A DNA stretch of 64,000 bases from Tausonia pullulans (Eukaryota; Basidiomycota; Tremellomycetes; Cystofilobasidiales; Mrakiaceae), in the NCBI GenBank assembly GCA_951802195.1, contig OX637632.1, positions 186,001 to 250,000 of the forward strand. The letters are read 5' to 3'. Positions 11,331-24,100 of this stretch are shown one piece after another. The position numbers were made by a program, and so were the translations under genes. Position 1 is the first letter of the stretch, and each line of letters opens with the position of its first letter. The notes below the pieces were generated by a model. That model made no database searches, was not told the origin of the DNA, and saw only the letters and a list, made by a program, of their open reading frames with translations.

Positions 11331-13672
11331 GCGCAGAACAAAAACCTATGATGAACTGGGGACAAGAGCGAGGAGGATGAGGAAGCAAAAGAGTGTGGGG
11401 CAGATGGCGAAGAAGAGAGAGGGAAGAATAACGATGCAAGGAGCGTGGGACGATGTGGCGAAAAAAGGAAATTAGGAACAGAAAGCAAGGAAGAGGTTAC
11501 AGAGGCGCGTAGTTGGCCAGGCGTAGTCCGCGAGATCCTGACAACCTCGCCGATGTCAAGGACGACGAGATCTGACTGGCCACATCCATCATTCGGCACA
11601 AACATCAGCCGACGAACACGAGGAAGTGGGAAGGTCAACGAGCTGGGACTGGGGGGGATGCTGATGGCGGTGAAGGGGGTGATGGTAGTGATGGCGGTGG
11701 CAATGGCGGCCATGGCGGCCATGGCGACGATGGCTGAGGGCTGAAGAGCGTCCGGATGTCGAGCGGTCGTTCGGACTCTCGGCGTCAGACTTGCGCCTTG
11801 CATCCCCCTTCCTTTCCAGCCTCCTATTCCTCCTCTCCCCCTTTTGTAATCTGTAAGCTCCCCTCCCCTTCCTCCCTAGTTAGATCCTTCCTCTTTTCCC
11901 CTCTCGCCAGCTCTCACTAGGTACCATCTTCTTAGCTTGATCCATGGCTTGGACACAGACACAAAACAGAACAAAAACAAGATCCTGACACAGTGTCGGG
12001 AGGAGTCAGCTCTGTCTCGCTTGGGTACGGGTATAGCCACCGGTACCTATCCGCTGAAACGAGACCTACATGAACACGGGTCATCGAAAAAAATAAAGAG
12101 GAGGCGCCCTGTCTCAAAAGGCGTCCGCTTGATGATGAAATCCGTCTGTCCTTTCCGTCGGACGGAGGAATCGATATGGGCTGAGAACGTCAGATGGCAC
12201 CCGGCGGCCGCTTGGACTGCTTCCGAGAAGGTTCATGGGCGGCACGCAGAAACAAACAGTCGCGTTCCTCCCGCGTCAGCAGCCCGCTATGCTCTGAAAC
12301 ATCGCTTGCTAGGACAGGAAACAAGGACGAAACAAGGGAGAACCGCCCTCCGGAAAAAAGGAGGCACGCGATCCTTGACTTCTCCGGACCGGATCGCGGA
12401 GAAGAAGAGAGAAGACGAACCGGATCGAAATAAGACAGTGACGGGCCCGGTGGGTGCGGCATGATCACTCAGGGACAGTCTTCCGGCCAGCAGTGGTGCC
12501 AGAGAAGACCAGATTGGATGGAAGAGGCAGGCGACAGATCGCTAGTCTGGTGGCTTCGCATGGGAGGAGAAACAAGCGAGGTGGCAATTGGCGCGGGGAG
12601 AAAGTCGGGGAGCATGGACGCCCGCCCGCCGGATCTGATCTCTCTCGTGTGGGCTCGGTTGCGCTTGTGTGAAATAAAGCCAAGGAACAAGCGGTGAAGG
12701 ATCCTGGGTTGATAAACGTCTCGAAAAGTGGCCAGGCTCGAGTGGCTCGAGAAAAAAAAATCATTTGCGTCGGTTGTGTGAGGGCGCTCGCCCGCCCACG
12801 CCTTGAGGTGAAGATTAAGGGAGCACGCGGTCCTGTCCGTTTCGTTCGGGGCCAAAGACCGTTCGTTGCCAAATGACCAAGGAGTGAACGAGAGATCATC
12901 CCTCGGGAGGCGCAATAACGCGTGCGCAGGAAGGGGTTCAAGGGTGAGGAGTAGGTTTCCGTCTGCGTGGCAACAGTCAGAGAGCCGAGGGTGGCAGTGG
13001 CGTGATGCGCACAAACCTGTCTGCTCATCTCCCAGCCGACCCCACCACCCACTCACCCGAGGGCGCCCGTCTTTGCTTGGGCTGCCCGCTAGGGCCTAGC
13101 TGTGACTGCTGCTGTCCGCACAGTCATAGCGATGGATGCAGGTGCGGGACTTGCTCGCTTCAGACAAGCAATGGATGGAGAAGCTCTCGTGGGGAATGAA
13201 ACGCGGAGGGCTGAAGCGAGAACTCGCCGTCGGAACACGTCAACTTTCGGGAAAGCGGGCAGCATTCGCCTCGGGGACTAATAATTCCCCGCCTTTCTCT
13301 CGAACAAGACAGGGAGGGAGAAGCCGGGGGAGGGGGGGGTTTCGCGGGTGTCGGTCGGCACTCCCCCAGATCCAACCAAAGTTGAGGGGAGGGCAAGGTC
13401 GGCGCCAATTGCAAGGCCGTCAGCCCCGCCCCCGCGCGCTGCCATCGAGCAGGGCACTCTCCTTATACCCGGTCGGTTGAACGGTGAACCCGTCCTGAGA
13501 GGGAGAAGAAGGTCCCGGGCGGCTCCTGTCTGCTTCTGATCGATCTGGCCAACAACCAACCCCCGCCCCCCATCCCCCCCGTGGTCTCGTCCCAAGGCCA
13601 AGGCCCCTTTCTCGAAGTCAAGGGAGACGTTTCCCTTTGACCACCTTCTTCGTCCTCGCCTACGCCCGCACG
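11331..13672. other. Gene-poor stretch upstream of HD2b
   Basis: About 2.3 kb without a supported gene. A short GC-rich repeat (units of atggcggcc and atggcggtgg) lies at about 11660-11745. I searched the minus strand for an HD1-like partner facing HD2b and saw no WFxNxR block or TALE motif. The final few hundred bases must include the HD2b promoter and are rich in pyrimidine runs. Confidence 0.5.
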
Positions 13673-16046
13673 ATGTTGAGACGCCCGGAGGATGACACTC
13701 TCGCGCTCGTGCGCAAGCTCCATTCCTTCACAAACGACAACTTCTCCAGCTCCAGCTCCTCAATCTCCCTCTCGCCGTCGTCATCACCTCCGCCACTGCA
13801 GGACACCTCCGCCGCATCGTCCCTCCGTTGGTCGCAGTCCTCGACGTCGACGTCCAGCGTCTCGCCGTCCTTCGACGACAGTGCCCCTATCGAGTTTGGT
13901 CAGCTCGCCCTCTCGGCCATCGAGGCCAACGCTACTACCGCTGCCTCCCCCCCCCCCTCTAACGATGCTTTTGCCCGGGAGCTTTCCACTCTCGGACTCG
14001 AGGATGCTGCCGTCACCGGTCTCCTTGACGTCTATCGGCGGGTCGTCCGGAGCGCAGAGGACACGACTGCCGAGGCCTACGAAGAGGCGACTACGATCTC
14101 CCGCCAGGCGCTCGCTCGCCTCCAGGCGGCTGTCACTCCTGACGAGTTTGATGAGCATTTCGCCCAGTCCGTGCCCCAGCTCCTACCTGCCGCGTACGAG
14201 CGCGCCCACCGTGAGCACCTCTCGGCCCTCAACGACGTTGCCCTCGCTGCGGTCCGAGCGCGCTGTCTTCAAAAACCACACGGAGTCAAGGTTCCCCGTC
14301 CTGGACTGGCGCCCGTGAGTGTTGACGTGTCTTTGTTGTGTCTCTCTGTCTCTATATATATTTCCCTCCATATATATTTCCTATCTTTCTCTGCCTTCTC
14401 TGCGTCTCTTTCACTCTTTCCCCCCTCACCCTCTCCCCTCTGCATCCGCCTGCGCGCGTCGTCGGCTTTCTCCCTGTGTCCATGTCCTGCCTCTCCTCCA
14501 TCCTCCCTCATCAACCCTCATCACTTTCATCTTCCTTCACTTTCCCGTCACTCTCACAGCATACAGCTCCCGTGCTTGCTAGCCTCGGCCTCTACTTCCG
14601 TCTCACGCCTCGGTCTTGTCTGGTCTACCTCCGATAAGGGGAGTGCCACTTGAAATTTCGGCCAGAGGTCGCTGACCCCTGTCTTTCGTCGTGTCTTTAG
14701 AAATCCGCCGCCCTCCTCAAGCAAGTCTACGCTCAGAACATGTACCCAAATTCGGCAGAGCTCCGGTCGCTGGCGTCGCAGATTGGCATCTCATACAAGC
14801 AGTGCCGCGTCTGGGTACGTCGCTTGGTCCATCTCGTCTGACCCACCGCCGGTGGCGCGCGCGCGCCCAGGTGAAACGCCGCTGACTCGGTTGGCCCTTC
14901 CTCCCTTCCTTCCTCCAACACTTGCCCTTGACTTCGTCCGCTTCTTCATGCCACTAAATTTCCATCTCACAGTTTCAAAATCGACGAAACCGCAAGGACC
15001 GCTCTGCCAGCGGCCCTGGCCCTGACAGGTCTGTCTCGACGAGCCCTGGTCACGACTCGTTCCTTTCGGTCGAGCCGCGGCCAGCTGGCGGCGCTGCTGT
15101 AGCCTCGTCGTCTGGGGCTGTCTTTGAGCAGCAGCAGAAGCAGAAACTTCGGTCTGTGTCGTCGACGTCGTTCAAGCGGGCACCTCGTCCCATCCGGATT
15201 GTCCAGCCCTCGGACTCGGAGGACTCGGTGCTCGTCGACTCGTCCTGGGGGCTCAACAGCTCGCCAACCACGCACAATGGCGAACGGAAATTGGGTCTCA
15301 AGTCGGCCGAGCTCTCGCCTCTCCCCTTCTCTCTCCGCCACGGTGACATCAACCTCGGCTTCCCCTCTTCCCAGCCTCAGCATCTCTCGAGCGCCTCTTC
15401 CCGGCCCACTTCTGCATATTCCTCTACGCCTTCCGCCTCCTCTGTCGAGTCCTCTGTTCCTGCTCAGTTTGCCTACTACGCTCCTCCCATCGCGGGCCCC
15501 TCAGCTCGTCCTCCGCGACACGTCCCTCTCTCATTCCATCCCTCCACCTCTCGGCTCGATATCGTTGCCTCAACGTCTTCCTCTGCTCCTTTCGATCTCC
15601 TTTCTACCATCCCCACCCACATCGACCCTGAAGCGCTCTGGTCCGTCGCCACGGAGGATCCCTCCCCACCATATGCGACCTTCACAGCGGCGCCTCTGGT
15701 CCCAACGCATCTCTCCTTTGAGCCTCCTCTACCGGCCAGCGAAATCGCCTCCGCCTCATACTGCCACCACCCGGCGTATGAGACCGTTGGCTCCTACGTC
15801 CTCCAAAGCCACGACACCCCACACCAGCCCTCGTTCGTTGTCCCGTCCGCCAACGAGAATTATTGGGCTGAACTCCTCGACCTGCCGCCCCAGGAGGCCT
15901 CGGCGTGGCAGGGCGCTGGTGAGCTCTCGGTCGGCTTTGACGACATGTTCAACGGCTTCTTTGGCTTTGGGCTCCCCGCTCCTGCTAGCGATTTTGTCGA
16001 CATCGACGGCGCTGGCTTTGAGGAGGGCTTTGTGATGGCCTGCTGA
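13673..16046 (+). CDS. Second HD2-type homeodomain protein (HD2b)
   Basis: A second homeodomain gene paralogous to the HD2 at 3911. Exons are 13673-14314, 14701-14814 and 14973-16046, giving 609 residues. The N-terminus repeats the HD2 plan: an opening ML...TLALVRKLHSF, then a region (about residues 95-205) aligning with HD2 around LGL, ALARLQAAVTPDEF and the AAVRARC helix. The homeodomain ends at W252 with VWFQNRRNRKDR (F253, N255, R256), typical class with no TALE insertion, preceded by YPNSAELRSLASQIG. A Ser/Pro-rich insertion fills residues 25-95. The C-terminus is acidic and aromatic (FDDMFNGFFGF), echoing the acidic tail of HD2. Both introns fall at the same positions and phases as in HD2 and the middle exon is 114 nt in both genes; the first intron is 386 bp. 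An in-frame ATG at 13637 is an alternative start. The protein looks intact. Identity to HD2 is low, so the duplication is old or has diverged fast. Confidence 0.92.
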
Positions 16047-19000
16047 GCTTCTCCACCCCCTTCTCCCCTCCCCGTCCCTCTCGGTCGTCTCTTGCTTATC
16101 TCCTGTTCTATATCCTCTCGCCTCTATCTCCCTCTTCAAAAAATAGGGCGTCTTTATTCTCCATAGACTCCCGTTCTGCTTTATCCTCATCTCACACTCC
16201 CGCATCTCTCGTCTCTATCCTCTTCTTTCTTACTCTCGCCCGCTCTTGTACTCGCTCCCCCGTCATGATTGTCCTCCCACCACTCGCCTGCTTTCTCCTC
16301 GGTTTCTTTTCTTTTCCCATTTTGTAAGATCATACCACCCACACATACATATTCTTACGCCATCTGCGAGCTTCTAGTCGCGATTACAATGCATTCTCAA
16401 GTCTCAATTCACTCTCGATACCTTTCCCAGGTGGGCCGATTCTCCCCCCTCACAGAGGGCGTGACCTGTACAAGACGTCGCGCTATCTGAATGGAACGAT
16501 CCAGCCCCCCGGAGTCTGTTTCCTAGGCTAATCCCCATGCCGCTTCGTTGGTGAAGAGTAGGCCTGATATGGAACTTGAGAGACAGCTCAAGCGGTTCTC
16601 CTGAAGAAACGAAAGCCAATGGATGGACCCCTGAACAGACGGCTGGCTCAATCCGTCTCATTATCCCAAACTCCGCTCCTCTTCTTCGTCAGAGAGCTTG
16701 CTTGTCTCTCCCTGATTTCACTCTGAGGTCTGCGTGTACCTTCCTTCTCCGCCCCTGGACGGAGGGCTTGCACTGAGGGGCTTTCGCCCCAGCCAGATAG
16801 TCCCCTCATTCGTCTCATCAGCCAGCGAGAAGTGACGCTCACGTCCCTCCTCCGTAGTCTCAACCACATTTCTGTCTCTTTCGCGCCGCAGTCATCTTCC
16901 GACGGCTTGCTATCGCAGCCAAGCAGGCTCGCCATATATGTGACATGTGAGTGAGACTTGTCGTGCGGCTGTAACCGCCGGCTAAGCAAGGCCGGAACCA
17001 TCGAGTTTCTTTAGTGGTCCGAAGCACCCCGAGGTGCCATCGGACGAAGAAAAAAGACGCTGACTGTTCCAGACAGGTGTCAGCTCAAGACTGTGGCGGC
17101 CCGACGAAAACGATCACTTCGAGCACTTTCCCTTACACAATGAGCTAAGACAAAGAGGTTGGCGATCTCGATCAACGTCTCTTATCCTTCCCCCGACCTT
17201 TTTTTTTGTATATGTATTACTTACTACTCTGAGAGCCATACGATAGATGAGTCGCGTGGGCCTGTCATCTTTTTTTTTGCACTTCCCCGTGGAGAGGTGT
17301 ATTTCTGTCTCGTCCATGAAAGACCATTCTACGGGGTCGGGCGAAGCAAACAAGGCAAGCAAGACTTGAAGCAATTCAAGCCGAAGGAGAGAGGAAAGGA
17401 CGGAAACAGCTCGGGATGGTTGAAAAGATACATCATGTGCTGACGAGTTGACGAGCTTGCAGAGAAAAGACTAGCCGAAGAACGTGAGCGCCAAGCACAG
17501 TGATACATAGCGCCTCAAGGGGGGCGACCTCTCGCTCGCCTTCCTCCTAATCGTTCCCTAAGAACGCCATCTGACCCTGAGAAGCTTTGAAGAAGTGTTG
17601 ATGGTCAGTGAGTCTGTTTCTTCCTCCGACGGCTTGACAGACACCTGTGGCGGGTGGCAGAGGATGAAACACCTCGAACGTGCGGCGGACAGTCGAAGAT
17701 ATCAGCTCGTATTTCATTTTATTTGATACCGTCGTCGGAGCAGCGTGGACACGCGTGGCATATCATCCCACGAGAGGCTTTCGGCTTCAGAGCAGATACC
17801 GTCCCTTGAGACAACTCGGATAAACACCGAGGGCCAGTGGAAGGCCCGAAGGGAACTTCCCGATGTGGCGAGAAGAGCATGGAAGTTGTCGCAGCTTTGC
17901 CCGTAAAGACCGACGCCCACAGTCAATCGACATGGTTCTTCTTTACGCACATTGCCACCGCGGTGTGTCGGAGAAACGAATAAACAACTCTTCCCCTATC
18001 ACCACATACCCGCGCTCACGGACAGATGTCCGCCGGTCATGTACATGTGGAGGAGAAATGCCAAAGAGAGGCCAACATGGCTCGGCATGCGAACACAGCT
18101 TGGCTAAATCTTTCGGTCATAGCAACCCAAATTAATCTGGGTCGAATTAACCACCCCGGGGTGCACTGTAAATATTTATGGATGTTGGTCAGGCAACGCG
18201 CATCGATCCATGTGGTGCTCGCAGCATGTAGCGCGGTTCATTGTGAGGAGGGAAGCGCCGGCCGTGGATGCCCATGTATTTGAAACTGGGGCGAAGACGG
18301 TTCTTGCTGAGATGCTACAAACCCCCTATTCAACTTAGCAGACAGACCTGACGAATGCTGCCCTTTTTCTAGAGGGAGTCAGCAGCCGAGGTACACATCC
18401 TTAGGGCGAGAAGCAGATGAAGCGCGTGCACGGGTCCTGCAGAGGAGGCTCCCCCTCCTAGATTCTCAACCTCGACCTCTCAAGCGTACAGGTGAAGTCT
18501 CACAAGAGTTGTTGCTCGTGGGCACTGGTACTTAGAAACCAGGCTCAGAGCGGCGTAGTATTCAGGGTTGAGTATCGGAAGCCTCAGCGAGACACCAACC
18601 GATCCGACATGCAGCCTCGCTGACAGCTGTAAAGCCGATCCTCCTCTCCATCAGCACTCCCAGCAGTCTCAGACGACCAATACTCGTCGCAACTAGTCTG
18701 ATCCCGGTGGATTGAGACAGCAGGTGTGCGCCGCTCGTACATGCAGAAACGAACAGTTACTAATCGACTCAAGCCATCCTCCTCGGGAAGTCACCCCAAC
18801 CTGAGTCGACTCAGTTGCCCGCGCCATCACTTGGCCATCGACCTCGTTCCTGCCTGCTCCCCACTTCCAGTTTCTCGTATCCAGAAAATTTCGCCCTGGT
18901 CCTTACTGCTTCCCTAATAAGTCCACGCCGCATGCAGCCAAGGTCGTCGTGGGGCGCTTGTCGACCAACTTTCCGCTTCCAGCGACCATCACCTCCTTTC

Positions 19001-19550
19001 CTGGTGGCCGCGAGCTTTGATGAGCCCCGTCAGCTGAGCAGCCCATCATCTCTCGTGTGCGAAATCGATCGATTCAGACGCACATCCCGCCATGTAGCGC
19101 AACACTCTCACCCCTCTTAGATGAGACACTTGTGTCGACTTCATCAGGTCAACTCGCCATCGCCTTGGTCGTTCTTGCACTAGCGGTAAGCCTGGCCAGG
19201 GTTTCCCATTCCCACCGGACCAACCCCTTTCTCTCGTCGATCTGGACAAGATGCATGATTGAGATTGCACAAGATGGGCACGAGGGAAGAAAAAAAGTAA
19301 GGAGTTAAAATATGCGTATGCGCGTTATGCCGCGAGGATAGAGAGCGAGGTTCTGCAACGACGACGCGGGCGTTTCGACGCAGCTCCCTCTTTTCAAAGA
19401 TGGAGAGGAGTCTGCACAGCGCGAGCCAACGTTCGCACCCACGTTCGTGTGGTCCAGAGCGAGTGAGCGGTGGAAAAAGAAGGCGGGACTTTACACGTCC
19501 TCCTTCGGGCGGTGGAGGAAGTCTGAGGTTGTCGATGGCGAAGCAAGGCG
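16047..19550. other. Gene-poor 3.5-kb stretch between HD2b and NPC2
   Basis: Two genes converge on this stretch (HD2b from the left, NPC2 from the right), and no gene is recognisable between them. Open frames are short and lack domains. I saw no tRNA-like B box, pheromone-type CaaX peptide or transposon domain. The length is unusual beside the dense layout after 36 kb. Confidence 0.5.
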
Positions 19551-20661
19551 TCAGGCGACGCGACGCGTTGGGATGCATGCGTGTACGTGCAACTGACCGA
19601 TGGACAGCTTGAGGCAGAGCATGTCGTCGTCCTCGGCGGTGAAGCCTCGGACATCGATGTTGAACTTGGCTGGAGAGAAGCAAGCGAGCGGACAAGAATC
19701 AGTCAACACGCGTATCTGTGCGAGGGAACGTGGGTTGTGCCTGGCCAGCCGCAACGCAATGTAAAACGCACCTCGTGGGATTTCCTTGGGGAGCTCGACG
19801 GTCTGCTCGACTGTGTAGGTGCCCGGAGCGACGGGGCACTGGATGGTCGCGTTGGCGTTCTCGCTAGAGAAGGGAAGGAGGGGGGGGAGGGGGGAGCGAG
19901 ACGGGTTGAGTGACCAGTCGGTTGCTTCGGAGCGAGCCGCTGCCAATCCGATAAGAGTGGACTTACGCCTCCTCGCAGATGTCGAAGCGCTTCTGGAGAA
20001 GTTTGATGAGGCCGAGCTTGACTAGGACGTCGGCGTAGGCGCCCTCCTACAGGAGAAAGCAGGTGGAGGGTGAGTTGAGCAAGCGGATCAGGACACCGGG
20101 CCGGATGAGGGCGGCAGTGCGACGCGAGTGGACGCATGACGACAAACCTCGATGCGTTCGACGACGAGACCCGAGGCAATGACGGTCAGGTTCTTGCCTG
20201 GGACCGGAGGATCGGGGAAGATCTGGATGTCGTCGACGAGGCTGGGAAGGGTACAGTCCGCGTCAATCGATGCTGAGACGTGCCCGAGATGAGAGCCATC
20301 GAAGGGAGAGAGGGAAGGTGGAGTGGGACGAGGAGGCCAAGACAGGCTGGGGAGGAAGGTCGGCGATTGGCAGGTGATGACCTGAGGACTCACACGGCAT
20401 CGTCCGGTCCACCTGCAGAGGAGACGCGCGCACACGATCGTCAGCTCACGGCTATCATGCCAAGAGGACAAGAGATGACGACAGACCGCAGGAGCTCCAG
20501 GACCAGTAGGGGCCGTCGGGTGGGGCGATGCCGTTGCGGCCGCCCTGGACGAGCTGGGACCCCCAGGTGGCGAGACCTGCGAGGGAGGATGCGCCCTCTG
20601 GCTTGGCTGCGACGAGGGAGGAGGAGAGGGCGAGGAGAGAGGCGATGGCGGAGAGCAGCAT
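19551..20661 (-). CDS. NPC2: NPC2-like sterol/phospholipid-binding protein (ML domain)
   Basis: A small secretory or vacuolar lipid carrier of the NPC2 / PG-PI transfer protein family, which moves sterols or phospholipids out of the vacuole or lysosome lumen. I read six exons: 20661-20487, 20412-20394, 20241-20148, 20046-19967, 19863-19772 and 19669-19551, giving 192 residues. The first 19 residues (MLLSAIASLLALSSSLVAA) are a clear signal peptide. The ML domain follows: YWSWSSCGGPDDAV, then FPDPPVPGKNLTVIASG, QCPVAPG and a final strand with MLCLKL. Cysteines lie where NPC2 disulfides are expected. The 19-nt second exon is needed to join SSCG to GPDDAV in frame. The last few residues could differ if one more intron is present (a GT lies just after KLSI). 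It is divergent from the polyubiquitin gene, about 0.67 kb apart. Confidence 0.88.
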
Positions 20662-21328
20662 GGTGGGTGGAGCGGGTGGTTGGAGGGCGGGGGGAAGAGA
20701 TGAGGGAGGCTGGGCTTGGCCCGATGGGGTGAGCCAGGGAGGCTTCTCGTGCCGTCCAGGCACGGCCGGCTGCCCTGCCTGAGCGTGGGAACCCTCCGCA
20801 GGTCCACGCCTGGTGGGACGCGGACGCCTCGTTCCCACCCTCGCCCTTGCCCCGCCTCGCTTGCTGACTCCCAACCACATCCAACCTCGCACATCTCCCC
20901 CCCCCCCCATCCACTCACAGTGAGTCTCTTATCGCCTGCTCCTCCTTCTCCTTCCCCTCCTTTTCCCCCACCCCTCTTCTCCTTCTCATCTCCATCTGTC
21001 GTCTCGCGCGAGATGGTCTCGCCCGGGCCTTGCCCTCGCCTGCACCCCACCCTCCTCCGCCCATCGCCACCGGGATCGGCCTTATACTGCCTCGATGGCC
21101 CTGCTACCCCTTGACCATGAGGGAAGCATCCATGCTGGCGTGCGAGGCTGCTGGTTGGTATCCTTCGGGGGGGTTATATGCGTCTCCACGTGGACCGCGC
21201 GTCCCTCGCCTCATCCGGCAGTCGCGGCGAGACTGGGTGGCGAATCGGTCCACATCGGGACTCTCCTTCCTGAGGTCTTCCCACTAACCACCTTTGTCCC
21301 TCCCACCCTCTCTCTCCCACAGCCCATC
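20662..21328. promoter_or_regulatory. Divergent NPC2/UBI4 intergenic region
   Basis: This 667-bp spacer holds the two promoters. It has a long C-rich and CT-rich tract at about 20880-20985 and a run of C near 20897-20908. I found no convincing TATA box or a clear array of heat-shock elements, which might be expected before a polyubiquitin gene. Confidence 0.45.
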
Positions 21329-23165
<1,837 letters not shown>

Positions 23166-24100
23166 AGGGTCGGCGTGTCACTTCGCCTCGCATTTGTTGG
23201 CACCGCCTGATCTTTGATTACCTTTTGATATGTGATGACCCGCTTCACCGCACCCCCCTCCCCCTGTTGATGTAACTCGAAATCAGAAAGAACAGCAGCG
23301 TCTCTGGCTCTGTGTGACGCCATATTAAGATAGAAATAAATTACACTTGTGAGTGAGCACGATGTTTGTCAGTCTCTTTGAGCCCGATGGAAGCCATCGG
23401 TCATCGGTCGTCGCTCTTCAATCTGTCTCTGCGCCTGTTCGCCCACATTCATTCCCCTTGCTCGCAACCGACAGGACTTTGCCCCTTTCCTCTCGCTGCT
23501 CTCACTCTGGCTCGACTGTAGACCCATCTTTCGGCCGACGCCTCCTCCACCTACCTCTCTCTCAATCAGCAGAGTCATTGTGCGCATGTGGCAATATATA
23601 TATATATATATATTTTGGTCATTGTTCAGTTGCACAGGCCGGCCAATGAAGAACCTTGCCCTCATCCTCATTGATCTCCGTCATGACTTCCGGGTTCGAC
23701 GTCCCAAGCCCAAGCCTGCCTCTCTCCATATCGCAAGGGATCCAATTCATCTTCCCCGTTCCGCTTGCTATCTATTGTACTTCGCTTTTTGACTGGCTGG
23801 ACTCTCTCTCTCTCTCTCTCCCTCAGTTTGCCGCCGTCCCTCCTCAGCCGACGAGGCTTCCAGGGCTCATGAGTCCGAAACGTCAGAAGCAAGGATGCAT
23901 GTATTACTGGGGAAAGATGAAGGGGAGAGGAGAGGAGAGAGACAGAGACAAAACAACAAGCGTCATGGAGGCAAGAAAGAACGACAAAAAGAAACACGTC
24001 ACCACCTAACCCCCCACCGATCACCCCGCCGCCATCAGCTTCCCCCCCCCCCCCCCCTCTCGCTCGCCTTCCGGTTGCTGGTCCGCTTCCTCGGCTCTCC
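23166..24100. other. Convergent UBI4/INO80 3' region
   Basis: The 3' ends of two genes face each other here. The stretch has a (TA)n run near 23594-23611, a (CT)n run near 23802-23822 and a poly-C run near 24042-24057. No gene is supported. Confidence 0.5.

Noticed and set aside
11210-11803. Minus-strand frame with Met/Ala/Ile-rich repeats
   Set aside because: It is a reading of the GC-rich tandem repeat near 11660-11745 and has no domain.
12465-13056. Minus-strand open frames considered as an HD1 partner for HD2b
   Set aside because: No TALE homeodomain motif, no WFxNxR block and no HD1-like N-terminus in any frame.
14338-14653. Read-through of HD2b intron 1 as coding sequence
   Set aside because: The frame is pyrimidine-rich with no conservation to HD2 and would remove the homeodomain; splicing restores it exactly.
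16047-19550. Search for pheromone precursors or a pheromone receptor
   Set aside because: No repeated peptide with CaaX end and no seven-helix STE3-like sequence was seen here or elsewhere in the window.
23594-23611. (TA)n run as a TATA promoter element
   Set aside because: It lies between two converging gene ends, where no transcript is expected to begin, and is better read as simple sequence.
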